Below, in pieces: positions 1-5,006 of a stretch of 6,852 nt of DNA (its first letter is position 1; each line of letters opens with the position of its first letter). The translations under genes were made by a program, and so were the position numbers. This DNA comes from Candidatus Cloacimonadota bacterium (GTDB taxonomy: Bacteria > Cloacimonadota > Cloacimonadia > Cloacimonadales > JAIOQZ01). The stretch spans positions 1 through 6,852 of the forward strand of contig JAIOTM010000128.1 in assembly GCA_021106755.1 (NCBI GenBank), in the 5' to 3' direction. The notes beneath the pieces were generated by a model that ran no database searches, was not told the DNA's origin, and saw nothing but the letters and a program-made list of their open reading frames with translations.

Positions 1-763
1 CGCGATCTTTCAGGTCGGTGAAGTGCACTTGCTGTGACTGCATCATTTGCTGAATGTTCTGGAGTTTATCGCGTACAACAGCCGCTTGCTCAAATTCCAT
101 TTTTTTTGAATGAGCTTCCATCTCCGCTTGTAGTGCCGCGACTATTTCGTGATCGCGTCCCCGCAGAAAATTAATAACATTCTTCACTATCTCCCTGTAA
201 TTCTCTGCCGAAATCTTCCCCACACAAGGAGCGGGGCATTTGCCCATCTGGTAGTTGATACAGGGACGGTTGTAAATAACTTTATCGGCGGGGAGCTTGC
301 GGCTACAGTCGCGAATAGGAAAAATCCATTCTATGAGTTGGAGCGTTTTTCGGACTGCTCTGGCATTTGAATAAGGACCAAAATAGAGTGCTCCGTCTTT
401 TAACTGGCTTCGGGTTACATAATATCTTGGGAATGGCTCTTCTACTGTTATCTTGATGAATGGGTATCTTTTATCATCTTTGAGTAAAATGTTATATTTG
501 GGCCAGTACTTTTTAACAAGATTAACTTCCAGCACTAACGCCTCGTCTTCGGTGCGGGTAATAATGTACTCGAAACTGTGAATATGCTTCGCTAAGTCTT
601 TGGTTTTAGCGTCCGGCAGGTTGATTTGAAAATAGTTGCGAACCCGGTTTTTCAAAGAGAGAGCTTTGCCTACATAGATGACTTTAGCATCCCGGTTTTT
701 CATAAGGTAACAGCCGGGTTTATCCGGAAGAAGCTCTAACTGTTTCTTAATTTCCTGATTCAT
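1..763 (-). CDS. uvrC: UvrC, excinuclease ABC subunit C (N-terminal part, runs off left edge)
   Basis: UvrC is the nuclease of UvrABC nucleotide excision repair: it joins the UvrB-DNA pre-incision complex and cuts the damaged strand on both sides of the lesion. Translating the minus strand from the ATG at 763 gives 254 residues with no stop before the edge; the family is about 600 residues, so the second nuclease half and the HhH region lie outside. The GIY-YIG domain is clear: PGCY at 16-19, IYVGKA at 29-34, the catalytic-type Arg in LKNRV (R40), and the EALVLE block at 74-79 that supplies the metal-binding Glu. Four cysteines (C153, C168, C176, C180, in DCS, RPC, GKC and APC) match those known to hold the UvrC iron-sulfur cluster. 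A UVR (UvrB-binding) motif follows from MEFEQAAVVRDKL at 222. The start overlaps the end of the MATE gene by 17 bases and has no strong SD, so translation is probably coupled to that gene. Confidence 0.96.
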   Translation of the reverse strand, partial: MNQEIKKQLELLPDKPGCYLMKNRDAKVIYVGKALSLKNRVRNYFQINLPDAKTKDLAKHIHSFEYIITRTEDEALVLEVNLVKKYWPKYNILLKDDKRYPFIKITVEEPFPRYYVTRSQLKDGALYFGPYSNARAVRKTLQLIEWIFPIRDCSRKLPADKVIYNRPCINYQMGKCPAPCVGKISAENYREIVKNVINFLRGRDHEIVAALQAEMEAHSKKMEFEQAAVVRDKLQNIQQMMQSQQVHFTDLKDR

Positions 764-2135
764 GGCTGGAATTCCATTCTGTTTCCAGATGTTTGAATTT
801 ACGCATTTGGTTCAGGAAGAAAACGAAAGTAAGTAGTACTGCCAAAGCATCGGCGATAGGAAACGAAAGCCAGATACCGGATATATGAAAGAAAGAAGGA
901 AGAATCAATATCAGCGGAATCAGGAAAAGAATCTGCCGGGATGCCGACAACAGTAAAGATGGTAGTGCTTTGCCAATTGCCTGAAACATAACGGCTCCTA
1001 TCATCTGAAACCCGATAAATGGCATTGCTATAGCTACAATCCGCACAGCTTTAGCAGTTATCTGAATCAGCTCTTGCTCTGGAGTGAAAACACTGACAAT
1101 CGTTTTGGCGAAAATTTCCAACAGAAGGAAGCCAAGAATTGAAACACAGCTACTCCATAATATCGCGATTTTGATTGTTTTTCTGGCAAGAAGATATCGA
1201 TGTGCTCCATAGTTATATCCTGTTATGGGTTGAGCACCCTGGGCGATACCAAACATCGGCATCAATATCATCAAAATAACCCGATGTATAATTCCATAGG
1301 CGGCGATATAGATTCCGGTTTTAGCATCTCCAAACTTGCCAATTGTCTGGTTGATAATGATTATCATTACACTGGCACCAATTTGCCGGGAAAAAGCTGA
1401 GGATCCAATTGTAAGTTGTTCCCGAATGATTCGCCAACGGGGAAAAAAGTATTTCAGGCGAATGTTGAGGCTGGTGTGCCCTGAAACCAGAAAGCAGAAG
1501 ATATAGATAGCTGCCGAGACCTGAGCTATTAATGTGGCAATAGCGGCTCCCCGTACACCCATATCTAACCAGAAAATAAAGATAGGATCGAGAATAATAT
1601 TTATTAAAGCGGAAACCAACATGCTTCCCATAGCTACTTTTGCCCTGCCATCTGAGCGAATTATATTGTTAGAGGAAATCATAAAAGCAAAGAAGATAGT
1701 GCCAATGAAGCGAATCTCCGCATAATCACGGGCGTAGGGCATTATTTCGGGTGTCGCCCCAAACAATTTCAGCCAGAAATCCATCCAGACAAATCCCGCG
1801 ACAGTGATAATACTGCCAAAAATCAGAACGAGAACGAAGACATTGCCGACAGTACGGTCAGCTTTTTCCTGATCGCCGACTCCGAGAGCACGGGAAATAA
1901 TGGAAGCACCACCAATTCCTATGAGAATTCCAATCGACAAAACCAGCATGTGTACAGGCATCATGATTGTTATTCCCGCGATTCCGAGACTACCAACTCC
2001 CCGCCCGACAAATATCGCGTCCACCACATTGTAGGTAGCTTGTACAAACATAGCAATCATTGCTGGCACCGATAACTTCAGCAGCAAGCGTGGGATATTC
2101 TTGTCCGAAAGGACGTGATTATTATTTCTATCCAT
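747..2135 (-). CDS. MATE family multidrug/cation antiporter
   Basis: Inner-membrane MATE antiporter, expected to export drugs or cationic metabolites in exchange for Na+ or H+. The protein is 462 residues from the chosen start, a normal length for a 12-helix MATE with two six-helix lobes. Visible family features: LLKLSVPAMIAM then YNVVDAIFVGRGVG in the first helices; GGASIISRALGVGDQEKA; SSNNIIRSDGRAKVAMGSM followed by ALINIILDPIFIF and GVRGAAIATLIAQ at the end of the N-lobe; and GIAQGAQPITGYNYGA in the C-lobe. The NIILDP/GAAIAT pattern resembles the MepA-like branch, but substrate cannot be read from sequence. The frame is open up to an ATG at 2183, but its extra 16 residues (MIIVFDRNP...) are not MATE-like and a plausible promoter overlaps them, so I chose the ATG at 2135, giving MDRNNNHVLSDKNIP. 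Neither start has a good SD. The gene overlaps uvrC by 17 bases and is divergent from the ChaN-like gene. Confidence 0.95.
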   Translation of the reverse strand: MDRNNNHVLSDKNIPRLLLKLSVPAMIAMFVQATYNVVDAIFVGRGVGSLGIAGITIMMPVHMLVLSIGILIGIGGASIISRALGVGDQEKADRTVGNVFVLVLIFGSIITVAGFVWMDFWLKLFGATPEIMPYARDYAEIRFIGTIFFAFMISSNNIIRSDGRAKVAMGSMLVSALINIILDPIFIFWLDMGVRGAAIATLIAQVSAAIYIFCFLVSGHTSLNIRLKYFFPRWRIIREQLTIGSSAFSRQIGASVMIIIINQTIGKFGDAKTGIYIAAYGIIHRVILMILMPMFGIAQGAQPITGYNYGAHRYLLARKTIKIAILWSSCVSILGFLLLEIFAKTIVSVFTPEQELIQITAKAVRIVAIAMPFIGFQMIGAVMFQAIGKALPSLLLSASRQILFLIPLILILPSFFHISGIWLSFPIADALAVLLTFVFFLNQMRKFKHLETEWNSSHESGN

Positions 2136-2150
2136 ATTTTCAAGATTAGT

Positions 2151-2177
2151 TTGACATGGATTCCGGTCAAATACAAT
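2151..2177 (+). promoter_or_regulatory. Possible promoter of the ChaN-like gene
   Basis: A consensus TTGACA (2151-2156) is followed after 15 bases by TACAAT (2172-2177), one mismatch from TATAAT. The spacer is shorter than the usual 16-18; AATTAT at 2175-2180 gives an 18-base alternative. Transcription would start near 2184, leaving a leader of about 40 bases that contains the palindrome at 2197-2211. The -10 overlaps the proposed MATE -10 on the other strand. Confidence 0.4.
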
Positions 2178-2205
2178 TATCATTAACTATCAGTTTTTAG
2201 TTGAA
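2176..2205 (-). promoter_or_regulatory. Possible MATE gene promoter
   Basis: On the minus strand a GATAAT hexamer (2181-2176) is a fair -10 element. About 18 bases upstream is TTCAAC (2205-2200), a weak -35 that falls inside the palindrome at 2197-2211. Transcription would begin near 2169, which puts the ATG at 2183 upstream of the start point and supports translation from 2135. The -35 match is poor, so this is tentative. Confidence 0.3.
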
Positions 2206-2211
2206 AACTAA
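2197..2211. promoter_or_regulatory. Candidate operator, perfect 6-3-6 palindrome in divergent promoter region
   Basis: TTAGTT-GAA-AACTAA is a perfect inverted repeat between the divergent MATE and ChaN-like genes. On the minus strand it reads AAGTTAGTT-TTC-AACTAA, sharing nine consecutive bases (AAGTTAGTT) plus the AACTAA arm with the palindrome upstream of the tetR gene at 3884-3899. Further half-sites lie nearby: AACTA at 2185-2189 and TAGTT at 2147-2151. It overlaps the likely -35 region of the MATE promoter and lies just downstream of the likely start point of the ChaN-like promoter, so a bound repressor could affect both. That TetR binds here is inference; the spacer is one base longer than at the tetR site. 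Confidence 0.5.
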
Positions 2212-2214
2212 CTT

Positions 2215-2220
2215 GAGGAG
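2215..2220 (+). promoter_or_regulatory. Shine-Dalgarno site of the ChaN-like gene
   Basis: GAGGAG lies six bases before the ATG at 2227, close to ideal spacing. It fixes this ATG as the start rather than the ATG two codons later. Confidence 0.8.
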
Positions 2221-2226
2221 ATAAAT

Positions 2227-3105
2227 ATGAAAATGGTATTATTAATGATTGCTGTTCTGGGATTGTGTGGACTTTTCGCTCAGGAGTACAGAATTATCAG
2301 TACTGCTACTGGCGAATCAATATCACTGAAACAACTGTCGAAAGAGTTAGCAGACTATGACGTAGTGTTTTTCGGGGAGTTTCATGATAACGAGCTAATC
2401 CATGAGCTTGAGTATCAACTTCTATCTCTGCTACATAAAGAATTGGAGCTTATCACAGTCTCAATGGAGATGTTTGAGCAAGATGTTCAGGAAATTCTTA
2501 ATCAGTATCTCAAGGGCATAATCGGAGATGACGAATTTCTGGCGGAGAGTAGGCCCTGGGGTAACTTTCAATCTGATTACAGTGCAATTATAGAATTTGC
2601 CAAAGATAAAGAACTGCCTGTAATAGCCGCGAATGTTCCTCGGTGTTACGCTTCAGAATTGCGAAAAAAATCGTGGGAATCGTTGCAAAAGTTGCCAAAG
2701 ACAGAGAAAGCCTGGTTTGCCAAAGAACTTGTAGTGCTGGACGATGAATATAAGAAAAGGTTCACGGAAACGATGAAATCAGGTATGGGGGCTAAAAGTA
2801 AGATGGGAATCTCCGCGGAAATGATAGACAGGTTTTATGCAGCCCAGTGCCTTAAAGACGATACGATGGCTGAGTCGATAGCTCTTCATATTAAGAAACA
2901 TCCCGACCGAAAAGTGATTCATTATAATGGTGGTTTTCATTCAAACGCGCACTTGGGAACAGTACAAAAATTAGCTGGAATTATGCCTGAATTGAAAATC
3001 GCGGTAATTGCACCGATAAATCACAAGAAACCAAAAGCTTATGAACTTACTAAAGAGGATAAATCAGAAGGAGATTTTTTACTGATAGTACTCAGACAGG
3101 AGTAG
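2227..3105 (+). CDS. ChaN-like (Cofac_haem_bdg / Tiki superfamily) secreted protein
   Basis: A 292-residue exported protein of the ChaN-like family. The Campylobacter ChaN founder is an iron-regulated lipoprotein that binds paired haems; the wider Tiki superfamily shares a metal-site fold. Residues 1-18 form a signal peptide, likely cut after LFA, before QEYRI. C14 lies in LGLC, which is not a good lipobox because residue -1 is Leu, so a soluble periplasmic protein is more likely than a lipoprotein. Family blocks in order: FFGEFHDN (48-55), SMEMFEQD (79-86), SRPWGNFQSDY (108-118), LPVIAANVPR (130-139), AAQCLKDDTMAESI (205-218) and HYNGGFHSN (232-240). The paired GEFHD and GGFH motifs are the expected superfamily signature. 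The SD GAGGAG fixes the start. It is divergent from the MATE gene, sharing its promoter region, and convergent with tetR. Haem uptake is the family-level guess; peptidase-like or metal-binding roles are possible. Confidence 0.9.
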   Translation: MKMVLLMIAVLGLCGLFAQEYRIISTATGESISLKQLSKELADYDVVFFGEFHDNELIHELEYQLLSLLHKELELITVSMEMFEQDVQEILNQYLKGIIGDDEFLAESRPWGNFQSDYSAIIEFAKDKELPVIAANVPRCYASELRKKSWESLQKLPKTEKAWFAKELVVLDDEYKKRFTETMKSGMGAKSKMGISAEMIDRFYAAQCLKDDTMAESIALHIKKHPDRKVIHYNGGFHSNAHLGTVQKLAGIMPELKIAVIAPINHKKPKAYELTKEDKSEGDFLLIVLRQE

Positions 3106-3127
3106 TCCTGCTGGTTCGAATTTTCTA

Positions 3128-3152
3128 AAACCCATTTAATGTGACAGGGTTT
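3128..3152. terminator. Weak hairpin between convergent genes (possible terminator)
   Basis: AAACCC (3128-3133) and GGGTTT (3147-3152) form a 6-bp stem with a 13-base loop. On the minus strand, downstream of the tetR gene, the stem ends in GGGTTTT, a short U-run; on the plus strand only three U follow. The long loop and short tract make this a weak candidate. Confidence 0.25.
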
Positions 3153-3161
3153 GATGAGGGG

Positions 3162-3182
3162 GGCAGGTGGATAAAGCCTGCC
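3162..3182. terminator. GC-rich hairpin between convergent genes (possible bidirectional terminator)
   Basis: GGCAGG (3162-3167) pairs perfectly with CCTGCC (3177-3182) across a 9-base loop. Wobble pairs extend the stem to about 9 bp on the plus strand. It lies 13 bases after the tetR stop and 56 after the ChaN-like stop, where transcription from both sides would end. Neither side has a U-tract, so it is not a canonical intrinsic terminator; it could act as an RNA 3'-end barrier. Confidence 0.3.
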
Positions 3183-3194
3183 TCTACTCTACGG

Positions 3195-3809
3195 TTAAAA
3201 CCGGGTTCCATATCGGAGGATTTCCGCAAAGTCTTCTGCCCTCTCAGCAAGAGAAAAACTTCGGTCGCTGTGAATCCATTCTCTAAGCATTTGTTCAGTA
3301 TGTCCAATTATGATATGAATCAGGACTTTAGTGTTTATCGGCTTAATTAATTTCTGCTCTATTGCTTCATCATAAAGTTGCTTAATGTAGTTGAAATGCT
3401 CGTGAAGCATTGTGCGTATCTCTTTTTCCTTTGAAAATTCGGGGCATTGATACAACTCAATAGTGATGTAGCGAACAATATGTGGATTACTCGAAAACAT
3501 TTTGACGTGTAAGGCAAAGAATTTTTGCAGTCGCTCTAATGGATTTTCAATATCCCTGACCATCTCTTTCATTGATTGCAATTTTGCAGTCATTAAGTAA
3601 TCGAAGGATTTTATCATCAAATCATCTTTACTCTTGAAGTAGAGATAGACTGTTCCGTCAGCGACATTTGCTTTTCGGGCGATATCCGATATCTTGGTGC
3701 AATGAAACCCCTTTTCCGTAATAATTTCTATTCCGGCTTTAATGATGGCTTGACGCTTCGAAAATTGTTTTTTGTTTAATTCGGCTATACTCTTCAATGA
3801 TTTCTCCAT
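3195..3809 (-). CDS. TetR/AcrR family transcriptional regulator, FadR-like
   Basis: A 204-residue TetR-family repressor, normal family length. The N-terminal DNA-binding domain is clear: RQAIIKAGIEIITEKGF (19-35), then the helix-turn-helix TKISDIARKANVADGTVYLYF (about 38-58), followed by KSKDDLMIKSFDYLM. The VADGTVYLYFKSKDDL stretch and the C-terminal HTEQMLREWIHSDRSFSL resemble Bacillus FadR and relatives, which sense long-chain acyl-CoA; similar proteins also control efflux pumps, so the ligand is open. The start has a good SD, GGGAG six bases before the ATG, and a strong promoter at 3846-3874. A palindrome at 3884-3899 suggests autoregulation, and a near copy lies in the MATE/ChaN-like promoter region. 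The gene is convergent with the ChaN-like gene and downstream of the lipoprotein gene in the same direction, but the 153-base gap with its own promoter suggests separate transcription. Confidence 0.93.
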   Translation of the reverse strand: MEKSLKSIAELNKKQFSKRQAIIKAGIEIITEKGFHCTKISDIARKANVADGTVYLYFKSKDDLMIKSFDYLMTAKLQSMKEMVRDIENPLERLQKFFALHVKMFSSNPHIVRYITIELYQCPEFSKEKEIRTMLHEHFNYIKQLYDEAIEQKLIKPINTKVLIHIIIGHTEQMLREWIHSDRSFSLAERAEDFAEILRYGTRF

Positions 3810-3845
3810 TGGTCTCTCCCAATATAAACTTATTGTCGAAAACCA

Positions 3846-3874
3846 TTATTAGGATATGGCGTACAGAAAGTCAA
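3846..3874 (-). promoter_or_regulatory. Promoter of the tetR gene
   Basis: On the minus strand TTGACT (3874-3869) is followed after exactly 17 bases by TAATAA (3851-3846), a near-consensus sigma70-type promoter. Transcription would start near 3839, giving a leader of about 30 bases before the ATG at 3809. This is the best promoter in the window and contains no Bacteroidota-type TTTG -33 element. Confidence 0.6.
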
Positions 3875-3883
3875 CTTAAAAAT

Positions 3884-3899
3884 GTTAGTTCTAACTAAC
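3884..3899. promoter_or_regulatory. Candidate TetR operator, perfect 7-2-7 palindrome
   Basis: GTTAGTT-CT-AACTAAC is a perfect 16-bp inverted repeat. It lies 10 bases upstream of the -35 element of the tetR promoter, in the gap after the lipoprotein gene. Perfect short palindromes next to their own gene are usual for TetR-family operators. No U-tract follows, so it is not a terminator. The AAGTTAGTT half and AACTAA half recur at 2197-2214. Its position upstream of the -35 rather than over the core promoter is slightly unusual for simple repression. Confidence 0.55.
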
Positions 3900-3962
3900 T
3901 TTATAGGCGACAGGGCAAAAAACCTCGGTAAATCAGGGCGTAGCTGATAAATTCCTTTTCGA

Positions 3963-4859
3963 TTATGGAAGGAGCGGAACCATTCTCTGACCCATTCCGG
4001 TAGTCGGGTCTTTACCTCGTGGAGAGTTATCAAATACCTGCAATGTATAGTACACTACTGCGATAAATTCTTTGGAGAATTTGCCGTGGAAATAGCTGTG
4101 CATCAGGTTGATGTATTTAGTAACATCTTTTTCGTAATCAGATAATTCCGGGTCGTTGGAATCAATCAGCCGGGCAATGGTCTTCAGTTTGTAGGACGGA
4201 ATATCCAGGAATACTACAGAAGAAGCAGGATAAACCATCTGATTAAGAAACGTCTGAGTTACAAATTCAGGGTTAGCATAAAGCTCTAAAGAGACCTGTT
4301 TATCCATAGCGAATATTGAGTCCGCTTTTTCGTACATTGAGATAAGTTCATCAATTTTTTTGTGAATCGGAAGCTCCATTGTCGCTTCGAGATGGGCTAT
4401 AACCTCTTTAATCTTGTCGTGGCGAGGTAGAAATCCCATGCCCTTTACAGCGTTGTTCAGACTGAAAACAGCGTCATCGCGGCGGAATCCCCAGGTCGCA
4501 ATCATTCCGCTATGAGCACCGACGAGTTCCGGTCCGGCGTAATCTGTTTCTTCACCACGCGTCATGGCGGCAAACATATCTTTCATGCCTTTCAGCATTT
4601 TCATTCTGCTTGCCATATTCCATTCAATAAACGCTGGCGGGAAGCCCGCTAACTCATACTGTTCCCAACCTTTATCATCTAACCGAGCTTCGATTACTTT
4701 CGCTCCGGAAGCAGGGGTTTTTACAGTAGTCTGGCGGCAATAGCCATCTGTCCAGAAATCTTCCGGCTCGTAACCACTTTTTTCATCAAGATCGAAGTCG
4801 CATTCACATGCGGTTAGTAATAGCAAGGTTGCCATTGCCAGCAAAGTCAATAATTTCAT
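3963..4859 (-). CDS. Predicted lipoprotein of unknown function
   Basis: I do not recognise this 298-residue protein. Residues 1-17 are a short lipoprotein signal (MKLLTLLAMATLLLLTA) with the lipobox L15-T16-A17-C18, so the mature protein should be lipid-anchored at C18. The mature N-terminus is acidic (CECDFDLDEKSG), with further Cys at 20 and 41. The rest is a mixed, mainly helical-looking globular sequence: a Met-rich stretch around 82-99 (MASRMKMLKGMKDMFAAM), GAHSGMIATWGFRRDDAV at 114-131, and a helical region around 148-190. The SD is excellent (AAGGAG, seven bases before the ATG), so the start is secure. It follows the T9SS cargo gene in the same direction after 147 bases containing a likely terminator, and precedes tetR. 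No membrane helix beyond the signal is obvious. The repeated methionines could suggest metal or hydrophobic-ligand binding, but that is speculation. Confidence 0.88.
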   Translation of the reverse strand: MKLLTLLAMATLLLLTACECDFDLDEKSGYEPEDFWTDGYCRQTTVKTPASGAKVIEARLDDKGWEQYELAGFPPAFIEWNMASRMKMLKGMKDMFAAMTRGEETDYAGPELVGAHSGMIATWGFRRDDAVFSLNNAVKGMGFLPRHDKIKEVIAHLEATMELPIHKKIDELISMYEKADSIFAMDKQVSLELYANPEFVTQTFLNQMVYPASSVVFLDIPSYKLKTIARLIDSNDPELSDYEKDVTKYINLMHSYFHGKFSKEFIAVVYYTLQVFDNSPRGKDPTTGMGQRMVPLLP

Positions 4860-4863
4860 AATA

Positions 4864-4869
4864 TCTCCT
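4864..4869 (-). promoter_or_regulatory. Shine-Dalgarno site of the lipoprotein gene
   Basis: On the minus strand AGGAGA lies within AAAAAGGAGATATT just before the ATG at 4859, at near-ideal spacing. It supports the lipoprotein start. Confidence 0.75.
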
Positions 4870-4937
4870 TTTTCGCATTCACTATCAGGAAGGGATAGGA
4901 GTCAATGAAAAAATGTGATGATGAGTTTTTTTCAGAC

Positions 4938-4973
4938 AAAAAAAATCAGATTGACAAACTATTGAAACTGATT
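4938..4973 (-). terminator. Likely intrinsic terminator after the T9SS cargo gene
   Basis: On the minus strand AATCAG (4973-4968) pairs with CTGATT (4949-4944), and the stem runs directly into a tract of eight T (4945-4938). It begins 34 bases after the stop of the T9SS cargo gene. The 18-base loop is long and the stem AT-rich, so strength is uncertain, but stem-plus-U-tract in the right place and orientation is a fair match. Confidence 0.45.
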
Positions 4974-5006
4974 CCAAACTGCTACAAATCGTAAGAAAGA
5001 TATTCC

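Noticed and set aside
149..370. Plus-strand open frame of 73 codons
   Set aside because: It lies antisense inside uvrC, has no SD, and its protein resembles nothing; uvrC on the other strand is unambiguous.
2266..2268. Cys14 as the lipidation site of the ChaN-like protein
   Set aside because: The preceding residues L-G-L do not form an acceptable lipobox, and a signal peptidase I site after LFA fits better.
3192..3203. Palindrome CGGTT-AA-AACCG
   Set aside because: It overlaps the last codons of tetR, is unlike the other operator candidates, and has no promoter nearby.
3141..3350. Plus-strand and minus-strand small frames near the convergent gene ends
   Set aside because: They overlap the end of tetR and the hairpins in other frames, with no SD or recognisable protein.
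3917..3948. Minus-strand hairpin ATCAG/CTGAT followed by TTTTTT after the lipoprotein gene
   Set aside because: The stem is only 5 bp and the T-run starts nine bases after it, so it does not meet the form of an intrinsic terminator, though it is in the right place.
3830..4033. Minus-strand open frame of 67 codons covering the tetR upstream region
   Set aside because: It overlaps the end of the lipoprotein gene in another frame and spans the tetR promoter and palindrome, so a non-coding role fits better.
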